Below are positions 47,026 through 56,131 of a DNA stretch of 64,000 bases, in pieces. The notes beneath the pieces are model-generated. The model was not told where the DNA came from. It saw only the letters and a list, made by a program, of their open reading frames with translations, and ran no database searches. Both the position numbers and the translations under genes were made by a program. The stretch is from Streptomyces mirabilis (GTDB lineage: Bacteria > Actinomycetota > Actinomycetes > Streptomycetales > Streptomycetaceae), in assembly GCF_018310535.1 (NCBI RefSeq), contig NZ_CP074102.1, positions 1,674,001 through 1,738,000 on the forward strand, written 5' to 3'. The first letter of the stretch is position 1. Each line of letters opens with the position of its first letter.

Positions 47026-48005
47026 ATGACCACCACGGCAAGGGCTCAGGGAGCCACCGTCTGGCTCACGGGCCTGCCGAGCGCGGGCAAGACGACCATC
47101 GCCCGGATACTCGGTACCCGCCTGAAGACGGAGGGGCACCGGGTGGAGGTCCTCGACGGCGACGAGATCCGCCGGTTCCTCTCCGCGGGTCTCGGCTTCT
47201 CGCGCGAGGACCGCAACACCAACGTGCAGCGCATCGGCCTGGTCGCCGAGGTGCTCGCGCGCAACGGCGTCCTCGCCGTGGTGCCCGTCATCGCCCCGTA
47301 CGCCGACAGCCGCGACGCGCGATCCCGGTCTCGGCGCTCGCCGGTGACAACGTGGTGGAGCGTTCGGCGCACATGGACTGGTACGAGGGTCCGGCGCTCC
47401 TGGAGTTCCTGGAGACCGTGCCGGTGGGTGCCGAGCCCATGTCCGCTCCGGCGCGCCTCCCGGTCCAGTACGTGATCCGGCACGGCGAAGTGCGCCACTA
47501 CGCCGGCCAGTTGGTGTCCGGGACACTGCGGGTCGGGGACCGGGTCACCGTCCACCCCTCCGGTGAGACCTCCGAGATCGTCGGCATCGACGTGCTCGGC
47601 AGGGACGCCGGCCTCGCGTACGCGCCGCAGTCGCTGACCCTGCGCCTGGCCGACCAGCGCGATGTCTCACGCGGCGACATGATCACCGCCGGACCGGACG
47701 CGCCCGCACTCACACAGGACGTCCGGGCGGCCGTCTGCCACCTGGCCGACCGGGCGCTCAGGGTCGGCGACCGGGTGCTGGTCAAGCACACGACGCGGAC
47801 CGTGAAGGCGATCGTCAAGGACCTCGGCGGGGCGGGCGAGTTGACCGCGAACGACCTCGGCCGGATCACCCTGCGCACCGCCGGGCCGCTCGCGCTCGAC
47901 GACTACGCGGACGTACGCCGCACCGGCGCGTTCCTCCTCGTCGACCCGGCGGACGGCTCGACACTGACGGCGGGCATGGCCGACCTCTCCGCCCAGGACG
48001 CCTAG
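47026..48005 (+). pseudogene. cysC'-'cysN deletion scar (APS kinase start fused out of frame to sulfate adenylyltransferase large-subunit end)
   Basis: From ATG 47026 the first 98 codons are an APS kinase (CysC): TVWLTGLPSAGKTTIARILG with P-loop, HRVEVLDGDEIRRFLSAGLG, then VVPVIAPYADSRDA. At 47319-47321 homology switches to CysN in another frame: IPVSALAGDNVVERSAHMDW and the two beta-barrel domains to the stop at 48005 (VRAAVCHLADRALRVGDRVL, KHTTRTVKAIVKDLGG). The CysC C-terminus, all of CysD and the CysN GTPase domain are missing, as expected from one deletion in a cysC-cysD-cysN operon. The CysN end could still be translated from the GTG near 47352 but lacks its catalytic GTPase. The remainder of sulfate assimilation must be encoded elsewhere. 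Confidence 0.85.
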
Positions 48006-48033
48006 GACGTCAAGGGCCGCCCTTCGGCCGCCC

Positions 48034-50325
48034 TCAAGTACCCAGTGAAAGCCGGGGCTTGGGGGCGTCGGTGCGTCCGGTCTGCGGGCGGCGGCTGCCC
48101 GCGCGGTAGGGCTTGGGCCAGGTGACGCCCGGACCCTCGTACCCCTGCTCGGCCGCCGCGTGCAACGTCCAGTGCGGGTCGTAGAGATGCGGCCGGGCGA
48201 GTGCGCACAGGTCCGTACGCCCGGCCAGGATCAGGGAGTTGACGTCGTCCCAGGAGGAGATCGCGCCGACGGCGATCACGGGGAGGCCGGTCTCGTGGCG
48301 GATCCGGTCGGCGAACGGGGTCTGGTACGAGCGGCCGTACTCGGGCTGTTCGTCGGCGACCACCTGCCCGGTCGACACATCGACCGCGTCGGCGCCGTGC
48401 GCCGCGAAGGCCCGGGCGATCGCCACGCCCTCGTCCCCGGTGTTGCCGCCCTCGGCCCAGTCGGTCGCGGAGATACGGACGGTCATGGGCCGCTCCTCCG
48501 GCCACACGGCCCGTACGGCGTCGAACACCTCCAGCGGGAAGCGCAGTCTGCGTTCCAGCGAGCCGCCGTAGGCGTCGGTGCGCCGGTTGGTGAGCGGTGA
48601 GAGGAAGCCGGAGAGCAGGTAGCCGTGGGCGCAGTGCAGTTCGAGGAGGTCGAAGCCGCAGCGGGCGGCACGCCATGCGGCTGCGGCGAACTGCTCACGG
48701 ATGTCGGTGAGCTGGGCGCGGGACAGCTGCCGGGGGGTCTGGCTGCGCGGTCCGTACGGGATGGGGGAGGCGGCCACGAGCGGCCAGTTGCCCTCCTCCA
48801 GGGGCTCGTCGATGCCCTCCCACATCAGCTTCGTGGAACCCTTGCGGCCGGAGTGGCCGAGCTGGACGCCGATCGCGGTGCCGGGTGCCTGGGCGTGCAC
48901 GAAGCGAATGATCCGCCGCCAGGACTCGGCCTGCCGGTGTGAGTAGAGGCCCGTGCAGCCGGGGGTGATGCGGCCCTCGGCGCTCACGCACACCATCTCG
49001 GTCATCACCAGGCCGGCGCCGCCGAGCGCCCGTCCGCCCAGGTGGACGAGGTGGAAGTCGCCGGGGACGCCGTCCACGGCCGCGTACATGTCCATCGGTG
49101 AGACCACGACCCGGTTGCGCAGGGTCAGACCGCGCAGCCGGAACGGGGTGAACATCGGCGGTGTGCCGGGCGGGCAGCCGAACTCGCGCTCGACCGCCGC
49201 CGTGAAGAGCGCGTCGCGCAGCCGCAGGTTGTCGTGCGTGACGCGGCGGCTGCGGGTGAGGAGGTTGAACGCGAACTGGCGGGCGGGCTGGTGGAGATAC
49301 AGCCCCAGGTTCTCGAACCACTCCAGGCTGGCCCTCGCGGCCCGCTGGGTGGACGCGACGACAGGGCGCCGCTCCTCCTCGTACGCGGCGAGTGCCTCGT
49401 CGAGAGTGGGCCGCTCCTCCAGGCAGGCGGCCAGCGCGAGCGCGTCCTCGACGGCGAGCTTGGTGCCGGAGCCGATGGAGAAGTGGGCGGTGTGCGCGGC
49501 GTCGCCGAGGAGGACCAGATTGCCGTGGGACCAGCGGTCGTTGACCACCGTGCGGAAGGTGGTCCACATCGACTTGTTGGACCGCAGCTGCCGCCCGCCG
49601 AGCGCGTCGGTGAAGATCTTGCCGCAGGCCTCGACGGACTCCTGCTCGTCGAGGTCCGCGAAACCGGCCGCCCGCCACACCTCTTCGCGCATCTCGACGA
49701 TGACGGTGGAGGCGTCGGCCGCGTACGGGTAGCCGTGCAGCTGCATCACGCCGTGTTCGGTCTCGGCGATCTCGAAGCGGAAGGAGTCGAAGGCGAAGTC
49801 GGCGGCGAGCCAGATGTAACGGCACCGGTGCTCCTCGACCGACGGTCCGAACACCTGCGCGTATGCCGCCCGGGTCGGGCTGTGCACCCCGTCGGCGGCG
49901 ATGACCAGGTCGTACGCCGTCATCAGCTCGGCGACCGGCGGGGCCTCGGCCCGGAAGCGCAGCTCGACGCCGAGCGAGCGGCAGCGCTCGTGCAGGATCT
50001 CCAGGAGTCGGCGCCGGCCGAGCGCCGCGAAGCCGTGGCCTCCGGAGGTGCTGCGCACGCCCCGGTGCACGATGTCGATGTCGTCCCAGCGCACGAACTC
50101 GTCCTGGAGCGCCGCGTACACGACCGGGTCGGCGTGCTCGATCCCGCCGAGCGTCTCGTCGGAGAGCACGACACCGAAGCCGAAGGTGTCGTCGGGGGCG
50201 TTGCGCTCCCAGACGGTGACCTCGCGGCCCGGGTCGAGGCGCTTGAGGAGCGCGGCGGCGTACAGCCCGCCGGGGCCGCCGCCGATGACTGCGACACGCA
50301 CAGACGCGCACGTCCGCGTCGCCAC
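48034..50325 (-). CDS. FAD monooxygenase / old-yellow-enzyme fusion (aminobenzoyl-CoA or salicylyl-CoA type)
   Basis: 763 residues. N-terminal half: class A flavin monooxygenase with [20 protein letters not shown], the DG motif ([12 protein letters not shown]) and [21 protein letters not shown]-terminal half from about residue 385: old yellow enzyme (NAMA type), [52 protein letters not shown]. This architecture is that of 2-aminobenzoyl-CoA monooxygenase/reductase, which hydroxylates and then reduces the ring of the CoA ester; databases also call it bifunctional salicylyl-CoA 5-hydroxylase/oxidoreductase. GTG 50325 directly follows the enoyl-CoA hydratase stop (TAGCC); the conserved part starts at the GTG at 50301, and the ORF reaches 50343. 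Confidence 0.9.
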   Translation of the reverse strand: MATRTCASVRVAVIGGGPGGLYAAALLKRLDPGREVTVWERNAPDDTFGFGVVLSDETLGGIEHADPVVYAALQDEFVRWDDIDIVHRGVRSTSGGHGFAALGRRRLLEILHERCRSLGVELRFRAEAPPVAELMTAYDLVIAADGVHSPTRAAYAQVFGPSVEEHRCRYIWLAADFAFDSFRFEIAETEHGVMQLHGYPYAADASTVIVEMREEVWRAAGFADLDEQESVEACGKIFTDALGGRQLRSNKSMWTTFRTVVNDRWSHGNLVLLGDAAHTAHFSIGSGTKLAVEDALALAACLEERPTLDEALAAYEEERRPVVASTQRAARASLEWFENLGLYLHQPARQFAFNLLTRSRRVTHDNLRLRDALFTAAVEREFGCPPGTPPMFTPFRLRGLTLRNRVVVSPMDMYAAVDGVPGDFHLVHLGGRALGGAGLVMTEMVCVSAEGRITPGCTGLYSHRQAESWRRIIRFVHAQAPGTAIGVQLGHSGRKGSTKLMWEGIDEPLEEGNWPLVAASPIPYGPRSQTPRQLSRAQLTDIREQFAAAAWRAARCGFDLLELHCAHGYLLSGFLSPLTNRRTDAYGGSLERRLRFPLEVFDAVRAVWPEERPMTVRISATDWAEGGNTGDEGVAIARAFAAHGADAVDVSTGQVVADEQPEYGRSYQTPFADRIRHETGLPVIAVGAISSWDDVNSLILAGRTDLCALARPHLYDPHWTLHAAAEQGYEGPGVTWPKPYRAGSRRPQTGRTDAPKPRLSLGT

Positions 50326-50327
50326 GG

Positions 50328-51155
50328 CTATCGCCCCCGCCACTTCGGCGCGCGCTTCTCCGTGAACGCCGCATGGAACTCGGCGTAGTCCTCGCCGGTC
50401 ATCAGAAGGGCCTGGGTCGAGGCGTCGAGCTCGACGGAGGCGGCGAGGGGCATGTCCAGTTCGGCGGTGAGCAGGGCCTTGGTCTGGGCGTACGCGAGGG
50501 CCGGGCCCTCGGCCAGGCGGCGGGCCAGCCGCTGGGCGGCCTCGTCCGCGCTGCCCTCGTCGGCCAGCTCACTGATCAGGCCGATCCGCTCGGCCTCGGG
50601 CGCGCGCACCGGTTCGCCGAGCATCAGCAGCCGGGTCGCGTGGCCGAGCCCGACGACCCTGGGCAGCAGATAGGCGGCGCCCATGTCGCCGCCGGACAGT
50701 CCGACGCGGGTGAAGAGGAAGGCGAACCGGGCGCTCGGGTCGGCCACCCGGAAGTCGGCGGCCAGGGCGAGAACGGCTCCGGCGCCCGCCGCGACCCCGT
50801 GCACCGCCGCGATCACCGGGAACGGGCATTCCCGTACGGCCCGCACGACCTGCCCGGTCATCCGGTTGAAGTCGAGGAGCTGGGCGGTGTCCATGGACAG
50901 GGTCGCGCCGATGATCTCGTCGACGTCGCCGCCGGAGCAGAAACCGCGCCCCTCCCCCGCCAGCACCAGCGCCCGCACCGACCGCTCACGGGAGAGCTCG
51001 GCGAGCAGATCACGCAGGTCGGCGTAGGCGCCGAAGGTGAGGGCGTTGAGTTTCTCGGGGCGGGCCAGGGTGACCGTGGCGACCCCGTCGGTGACCTCGC
51101 ACCTCAGGTGCTGCCAGTCGGAGGTGCGGGCGGCGGAGCCGGTGAAGGGACTCAT
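50328..51155 (-). CDS. Enoyl-CoA hydratase/isomerase family protein
   Basis: 275 residues from ATG 51155 (AGGAGG 9 bases upstream). Crotonase-fold signatures: TLARPEKLNALTFGAYADLR, the oxyanion-hole strand GRGFCSGGDVDEI, and PVIAAVHGVAAGAGAVLALA with FAFLFTRVGLSGGDMGAAYL. The second catalytic Glu position of hydratases (GLSGGDMG) has Asp/Met rather than two Glu, so hydratase activity may be replaced by an isomerase or ring-hydrolase-like reaction. It heads the minus-strand operon with the monooxygenase fusion, whose start overlaps or abuts its stop, and probably acts on the CoA-bound alicyclic product. The promoter carries the cluster operator. Confidence 0.9.
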   Translation of the reverse strand: MSPFTGSAARTSDWQHLRCEVTDGVATVTLARPEKLNALTFGAYADLRDLLAELSRERSVRALVLAGEGRGFCSGGDVDEIIGATLSMDTAQLLDFNRMTGQVVRAVRECPFPVIAAVHGVAAGAGAVLALAADFRVADPSARFAFLFTRVGLSGGDMGAAYLLPRVVGLGHATRLLMLGEPVRAPEAERIGLISELADEGSADEAAQRLARRLAEGPALAYAQTKALLTAELDMPLAASVELDASTQALLMTGEDYAEFHAAFTEKRAPKWRGR

Positions 51156-51231
51156 GACGGGCGGCCTCCTCGGACGGGGGCGGCGGTCCGCGCCCCAGGG
51201 CGCTGGACAGCGGTCGTCGTTACTCCACGAA

Positions 51232-51259
51232 GTTATCACCAATCTGTGACTGTCGTCAC
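51232..51259 (-). promoter_or_regulatory. Promoter of the hydratase-monooxygenase operon with the shared operator
   Basis: tgactgtcgtcac at 51247-51259 lies 9 bases from gttatc (51232-51237), which reads GATAAC as -10 on the minus strand. Both the sequence and spacing match 44255-44282. The following cacg..ata is also shared. The start of the hydratase is about 75 bases downstream. Confidence 0.6.
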
Positions 51260-51500
51260 GACCACGCAATAACCCGGTCGTGAAGTGACCGTTTCCCGTC
51301 ACCGAGTCACGGGTTCTCGATAACCCCGTAACGGCGGGAGCACCTCGCGGGAGACGGGGCGTTGAGCCGGGTACGGGGCCTCATGCCGAGCCGAACGTCC
51401 TGGGAGGGCGCCCACCGAATGTCCTGGAAAGCGCCCGCCTGACGCCTCCGTCCGGCCGCGCCGTACCATTCCTCACATTGAAAGCAGGACAGCCTGCTCC

Positions 51501-51953
51501 ATGAACGGACCCACCTTGCACGACACCCCCGCCCCCGCCTCCTGGCGCATCGCGCTGCCGCACACCTCCGCGGCCGTGCCGGTCGCCCGTGCCCTGGTCC
51601 GCACGGCGCTGGCCGAGCTGAAGCACGCGGCCGACAGCGACACCGCGGAACTGCTCACCGCGGAGCTGGTCGCCAACGCCGTGGAGCACACCTCGGGGGA
51701 CGGTCCCATAGAGCTGGTCGTGGAGCTGATGCCGACCGGCTGCCAGGTCGAGGTGCACGACACGGACCCGGCGCCGCCCGGCAACCTCACGGTCCCGGAG
51801 CCGCCCGGTGAGCCCGACCCCTGGCAGGAGCACGGGCGCGGCCTCCTCCTGATCCGCACCCTCAGCTCCTCCTGCGGTCACCGGCCCACCGGCTCCGGCA
51901 AGGCGGTCTGGTTCAGACTGCCTGTGGTGCCCGCTCAGCGGCGTCCGGCGTGA
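51501..51953 (+). CDS. RsbW-like ATP-binding (anti-sigma-type) protein
   Basis: 150 residues forming a single HATPase_c (GHKL) domain. The N box is LLTAELVANAVEHTSGDGPI, the G1 box has VHDTDPAPP in place of DxGxG, and the G2-like box is EHGRGLLLIRTLSSSCG. Short proteins of this form are abundant in Streptomyces and act as anti-sigma factor-like kinases or unknown switches; no sigma factor is adjacent. The last 41 bases overlap the end of the convergent APC permease gene on the other strand. ATG 51501. Confidence 0.85.
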   Translation: MNGPTLHDTPAPASWRIALPHTSAAVPVARALVRTALAELKHAADSDTAELLTAELVANAVEHTSGDGPIELVVELMPTGCQVEVHDTDPAPPGNLTVPEPPGEPDPWQEHGRGLLLIRTLSSSCGHRPTGSGKAVWFRLPVVPAQRRPA

Positions 51954-53397
51954 CCCCGGCGCCGGGAACGGCCCCGGGAGCGGCCCCGGCCGCGGCCAGC
52001 CGGGAGTTGCGGCGCCCGTAGAGCACGTACACGAGGAAGCCGGCCGCCAGGAAGCACACGAACTGGATCCAGGTCGTCCAGCCCGTCTCGTACATCAGAT
52101 ACAGACAGAAGCCGATGCCGAGCAGCGGCACCACGGGGTAGAGCGGCACCCGGAACGTCCTGGCAAGACCGGGTTCCCGGCGCCGCAGCGCGATCACCGC
52201 GACATTGACGGCGGCCATGGTGGCGAGCGTGCCGATCGTCGTCAGGTTGACGACGGCGTCCAGCGGGGCGAAGGCCGCCGGGACGGCGAAGACGATCGCG
52301 ACGATCAGGGTTCCCGCGACCGGTGTCGAGGTCCTCGGCGAGATCTTCTCGAAGACGCGCGGCACGAGCCCGTCGCGGGACATGGACATGAGGATGCGGG
52401 TCTGTCCGTACATCACCGCGAGCACGACCGAGGCGATGGCGACGACCGCTCCGAATGCGACGACCCCGGCGCCGACCGTGGAGCCGGTGACCACGTTGAC
52501 GACGTACGACAGCGCGGCGGGCCGCCCGGCGACCGCGTCGCCGCCGACGGCGCCGATCGCCGCGAGAGCCACCGCGCAGTACAGCAGGGTGACCAGACCG
52601 ATGCAGACCAGAATGGCGATCGGGATGTTGCGGCGGGGGTCCTTGGCCTCCTCGCCGGCCGTGGTGATCGCGTCGAAACCGATGTACGAGAAGAAGGCCG
52701 CCGTGGTGCCCGCGCCGATCCCGCCGAGCCCGGCCGGGGAGAACGGCGTGAGGTTGCCGTGCTTGAAGGCGCTGAACCCGATCGCGCAGAAGGCGACGAG
52801 CACGACGAGCTTCAGCACGGCCATGGCCGCGGTCGCCCGCGCGCTCTCGCGCACCCCGCGGATCAGCAGGACCGAGGCCAGCGCGATCACGATGACCGCG
52901 GGAAGGTTGACGATCCCGCCGTCGGACGGACCGGCCGAGAGCGCGGCGGGCAGCTGCACGCCCGTGAGGCTGTGCAGCAGTTCGTTGACGTACTGGCTCC
53001 AGCCGACCGCCACGGCCGACACGGAGACGCCGTACTCCAGGAGCAGACACCAGCCGACGAGGAAGGCCGTGCCCTCGCCCAGTCCCGCGTAGGCGAAGGA
53101 GTACGAGGATCCGGAGACCGGGATCGCGCCGCCGAGTTCGGCGAAGGAGAACGCGGTGAAGACGCAGGTGATCGCCGCGAGGATGAACGACACGACCACG
53201 GCGGGTCCGGCCTGCGCGACCGAGTCGGAGAGTCCGACGAAGATTCCGGTGCCGACGATCGCGCCGACGCCGAAGCAGATGAGCTGGAAGAGGCCCATGG
53301 TCCGCTTGAGGCCATGGCCTTCGCGGTCGGCGCCTGATTCGGCCATCAGCAGCTGGGGGGACTTGATGCGTGGAGCGGACATGCGGGTGGTGCTCAT
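51913..53397 (-). CDS. APC-family amino acid permease
   Basis: 494 residues, twelve membrane segments. TM1 reads LICFGVGAIVGTGIFVGLSD, followed by AFSFAELGGAIPVSGSSYSF and FFSYIGFDAITTAGEEAKDP, all APC (basic amino-acid/CAT-like) hallmarks. The downstream order with argF and arcA suggests arginine or ornithine transport, possibly an arginine/ornithine exchanger of the deiminase route, but the sequence does not prove this. It is separated by about 100 bases from argF. ATG 53397 has only a GGAAA upstream; the ATG five codons later is possible. Confidence 0.88.
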   Translation of the reverse strand: MSTTRMSAPRIKSPQLLMAESGADREGHGLKRTMGLFQLICFGVGAIVGTGIFVGLSDSVAQAGPAVVVSFILAAITCVFTAFSFAELGGAIPVSGSSYSFAYAGLGEGTAFLVGWCLLLEYGVSVSAVAVGWSQYVNELLHSLTGVQLPAALSAGPSDGGIVNLPAVIVIALASVLLIRGVRESARATAAMAVLKLVVLVAFCAIGFSAFKHGNLTPFSPAGLGGIGAGTTAAFFSYIGFDAITTAGEEAKDPRRNIPIAILVCIGLVTLLYCAVALAAIGAVGGDAVAGRPAALSYVVNVVTGSTVGAGVVAFGAVVAIASVVLAVMYGQTRILMSMSRDGLVPRVFEKISPRTSTPVAGTLIVAIVFAVPAAFAPLDAVVNLTTIGTLATMAAVNVAVIALRRREPGLARTFRVPLYPVVPLLGIGFCLYLMYETGWTTWIQFVCFLAAGFLVYVLYGRRNSRLAAAGAAPGAVPGAGVTPDAAERAPQAV

Positions 53398-53494
53398 TTC
53401 CGGTGGTGCGGGGTGCGACGGGGTCGGTCGCGCGGTGGTCGCGGAAGGGGTGGCTCCGGACCGCCGGTCAGGATAAGGCCTGCGGGGACCTCCG

Positions 53495-54529
53495 TCAGGC
53501 CAGGACCTCGGGGATTCCAGGTCGGCCCAGGGTGGCGACCATGATCGCCTTGATGGTGTGCAGCCGGTTCTCGGCCTCGTCGAAGACGACCGAGTGCGCC
53601 GACTCGAACACCTCGTCGGTGACCTCCAGCGAGTCGAGGCCGTGGGTCTCGTGGATCTCGCGGCCGACCTTGGTGCCCAGGTCGTGGAAGGCCGGCAGGC
53701 AGTGCAGGAACTTCACGTCCGGGTTGCCGGTGGCGCGCAGCACGTCCATGGTCACGGCATACGGGGACAGCGCCGCGATGCGTTCGTCCCACACCTCCTT
53801 GGGCTCGCCCATCGAGACCCAGACGTCGGTGGCGACGAAGTCGGCGCCGTGGACGCCCTCGCCGAGGTGCTCGGTGAGGGTGATACGCCCTCCGTTGCTC
53901 TCGGCGAGCTTGCGGGCCTCGGCGACGATCTCCTCGGCGGGCCAGTAGGCCTGCGGGGCGACGATCCGGACGTCCATGCCGAGGAGCGCGCCGGTGACCA
54001 GGTAGGAGTTGCCCATGTTGAAACGGGCGTCACCCAGGTAGGCGAAGGCGATCTCACCGAGCGGCTTGTCGCAGTGCTCGGTCATGGTGAGCACGTCGGC
54101 GAGCATCTGGGTGGGGTGCCAGTCGTCGGTCAGACCGTTGTAGACGGGCACTGAGGCGTACGCGGCCAGCTCCTCGACGGAGGCCTGGCTGTCACCCCGG
54201 TACTCGATCGCGTCGAACATCCGGCCGAGCACACGCGCGGTGTCCTTCACGGACTCCTTGTGGCCTATCTGCGAACCGGACGGGTCCAGATACGTCGTCG
54301 AGGCGCCCTGGTCCGCGGCGGCGACCTCGAACGCGCAGCGTGTTCGGGTCGAGGTCTTCTCGAAGATCAGCGCGATGTTCCTGCCCCGCAGGTACTGCGT
54401 CTCGGCCCCGGCCTTCTTGGCCGCCTTGAGCTCGGCGGCCAGCTCGATCAGGCCGCGGAACTCCTCCTCGGTGAAGTCCAGCTCCTTGAGGAAGTGGCGT
54501 CCGGCGAGGGCGGTCGGGACTGTCGCCAT
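53495..54529 (-). CDS. argF: Ornithine carbamoyltransferase
   Basis: 344 residues, full length. The carbamoyl-phosphate site [15 protein letters not shown], the ornithine loop [13 protein letters not shown], and [16 protein letters not shown] (HCLP catalytic motif) are intact. In the arginine pathway it forms citrulline from ornithine and carbamoyl phosphate; in the arginine deiminase route the reverse reaction is used. The neighbour arcA favours the catabolic (ArcB-like) role. ATG 54529 is chosen since homologues start [20 protein letters not shown]. Start codon region preceded by a weak GGAGC. Two tctatacg repeats 20 bp apart lie 50-80 bases upstream. Confidence 0.94.
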   Translation of the reverse strand: MATVPTALAGRHFLKELDFTEEEFRGLIELAAELKAAKKAGAETQYLRGRNIALIFEKTSTRTRCAFEVAAADQGASTTYLDPSGSQIGHKESVKDTARVLGRMFDAIEYRGDSQASVEELAAYASVPVYNGLTDDWHPTQMLADVLTMTEHCDKPLGEIAFAYLGDARFNMGNSYLVTGALLGMDVRIVAPQAYWPAEEIVAEARKLAESNGGRITLTEHLGEGVHGADFVATDVWVSMGEPKEVWDERIAALSPYAVTMDVLRATGNPDVKFLHCLPAFHDLGTKVGREIHETHGLDSLEVTDEVFESAHSVVFDEAENRLHTIKAIMVATLGRPGIPEVLA

Positions 54530-54580
54530 GGGGGCGCTCCAGAGGTACGGGGACGGCGCGAACAAGGGAACGATTGGAAG

Positions 54581-54608
54581 TCTATACGATCCTTCACATT
54601 TCTATACG
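54581..54608. promoter_or_regulatory. Direct repeat tctatacg (period 20 bp) upstream of argF
   Basis: tctatacg is present at 54581-54588 and 54601-54608, in an AT-rich region. Two turns of helix spacing suits a dimeric activator or repressor; ArgR or an arginine-responsive regulator is the obvious candidate, but the sequence does not match the ARG box well enough to claim it. Confidence 0.35.
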
Positions 54609-54632
54609 TCACTTCTCCGGGGACCTAGAGGT

Positions 54633-54660
54633 CAGCGCCCCGAAAGGGGCGTGGGACCGT
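54633..54660. repeat. Intergenic element of the gcgccccgaaaggggc type
   Basis: gcgcccc-gaaa-ggggcgt is a small hairpin with GNRA-like loop, followed by a run of GC-rich sequence. This is the start of another common Streptomyces intergenic repeat, located between arcA (stop at 54735) and argF. Confidence 0.5.
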
Positions 54661-54734
54661 CACATCGTGCGGCCCCGCCGCGTGGGCGCGCCCAGCCACA
54701 CCCACAACCCGCACCCCGCACCCCGCACCCCGCA

Positions 54735-55964
54735 TCAAACCCCCACCCCATCCCTCTCCACCGGACAGCTCATGCACCGAGGCCCACCCCGCCCCCGCCC
54801 CAGCTCACTCCCCGGAATCTCGATCACCTCAATACCCTGCTTCCGCAGATGCGTATTGGTGGTCACGTTCCGCTCATAAGCGACGACGACCCCAGGCTCC
54901 ACCGCGAGGACATTGCACCCGTCGTCCCACTGCTCCCGCTCCGCCGCATGCACATCCTGCGTCGCGGTCAGCACCCGGATCTCGCTCAGCCCCAGCGCCG
55001 CCGCGATCGCCCGGTGCATGTGCTCCGGCGGATGGTCGGTGACCTTCAGCTCCTTGTCCCCCGAGCCCGGTTCGATGGTGTACGAGCGGAGCATGCCGAG
55101 CCCCGCGTACTGGGTGAAGGTGTCGCCGTCGACCATCGTCATCACGGTGTCGAGGTGCATGAGGGCCCGCCGCTTGGGCATGTCGAGCGCCACGATCGTG
55201 CGGGCCGACCCGGCGGCGAACAGCTTGTGCGCGAGCATCTCGACGGCCTGCGGCGTCGTCCGCTCGCTCATGCCGATGAGCACCGCGCCGTTGCCGATGA
55301 CGAGCACGTCACCGCCCTCAATGGTGGAGGGATAGTCCGCCTGCCCCTCCGACCAGACATTGAAGCCCTCGTCGCGGAAGAGCGGATGATGCCGGTAGAT
55401 CGCCTCGAAGTGCACGGTCTCCCGCTGCCGCGCGGGCCAGCGCATGGCGTTGATGGAGACCCCGTCGTAGATCCAGGCGGAGGTGTCCCGGGTGAAGAGG
55501 TGATTGGGGAGCGGGCCGAGGAGGAAGTCGTCGAGGTCCATGACGTGGAAGCGCACGGAGGTCGGTTCCAGGTGCGCGTCCAGGAACTCCCGCTTGGTCA
55601 TCCCGCCGACCAGCGCGGCCGCCAGTTCCGGGGCGGGCAGGGTCTCGAAGGCCGCCCGGAGGTGGTCGGTGGCGAGCGGCCCGTACTCCTTCTCGTCGAA
55701 GACCCGGTCCAGGACGAGCGATCTGGCCGCCGGAATCTCCAGGGCCTCGGTGAGCAGGTCCCCGAAGAGGTGGACGGTGACCCCGCGGTCGCGCAACACG
55801 TCCGCGAACCCGTCGTGCTCCGCCCGGGCCCGGCGCACCCACAGCACGTCGTCGAAGAGCAGCGCGTCCTTGTTGCTGGGGGTGAGCCTCTTGAGCTCGA
55901 GGTCGGGTCTGTGCAGGATGACGCGGCGCAGCCGCCCGGCCTCGGAGTCGACGTGGAATCCCAT
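54735..55964 (-). CDS. arcA: Arginine deiminase
   Basis: 409 residues. The first pentein motif is [20 protein letters not shown], and the C-terminal loop carries the catalytic cysteine in [44 protein letters not shown] and the catalytic Asp/His (FHVMDLDDF; [15 protein letters not shown]) are present. It hydrolyses arginine to citrulline and ammonia. Together with the ornithine carbamoyltransferase, in the same direction about 200 bases downstream, it can yield carbamoyl phosphate; a carbamate kinase gene is not visible. ATG 55964 (GGAGG and AGGA upstream). A symmetric operator lies upstream at 56039-56069. Confidence 0.95.
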   Translation of the reverse strand: MGFHVDSEAGRLRRVILHRPDLELKRLTPSNKDALLFDDVLWVRRARAEHDGFADVLRDRGVTVHLFGDLLTEALEIPAARSLVLDRVFDEKEYGPLATDHLRAAFETLPAPELAAALVGGMTKREFLDAHLEPTSVRFHVMDLDDFLLGPLPNHLFTRDTSAWIYDGVSINAMRWPARQRETVHFEAIYRHHPLFRDEGFNVWSEGQADYPSTIEGGDVLVIGNGAVLIGMSERTTPQAVEMLAHKLFAAGSARTIVALDMPKRRALMHLDTVMTMVDGDTFTQYAGLGMLRSYTIEPGSGDKELKVTDHPPEHMHRAIAAALGLSEIRVLTATQDVHAAEREQWDDGCNVLAVEPGVVVAYERNVTTNTHLRKQGIEVIEIPGSELGRGRGGPRCMSCPVERDGVGV

Positions 55965-56038
55965 GCCTCCATCCTGACCATCCGGACGCCTGTTCACCCG
56001 TGGATCGACGGGAGACGGGCGAGTTGATTTCGTCCCCT

Positions 56039-56069
56039 TGACGATAAGGATGCCTCTTCGTTATCGTCA
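56039..56069. promoter_or_regulatory. Operator tgacgataa-N13-ttatcgtca between arcA and the SPFH gene
   Basis: Two 9-base arms (56039-56047 and 56061-56069) are perfect inverted repeats with a centre-to-centre distance of 22 bp. They lie 75 bases before arcA and 65 bases before the divergent SPFH gene, so one regulator could control both. On both strands the arm includes a TTGACG/TGACGA -35-like sequence. Confidence 0.5.
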
Positions 56070-56131
56070 CTGCGACGACAAAAGCGCATCACAGCGGGTC
56101 GCCGGGATCGCCCGGCGGCGAGGGGGTACCC

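Noticed and set aside
54581..54608. Classical ARG box upstream of argF
   Set aside because: The repeats are direct (tctatacg) and not the imperfect inverted repeat expected for ArgR; listed only as a candidate regulatory repeat.
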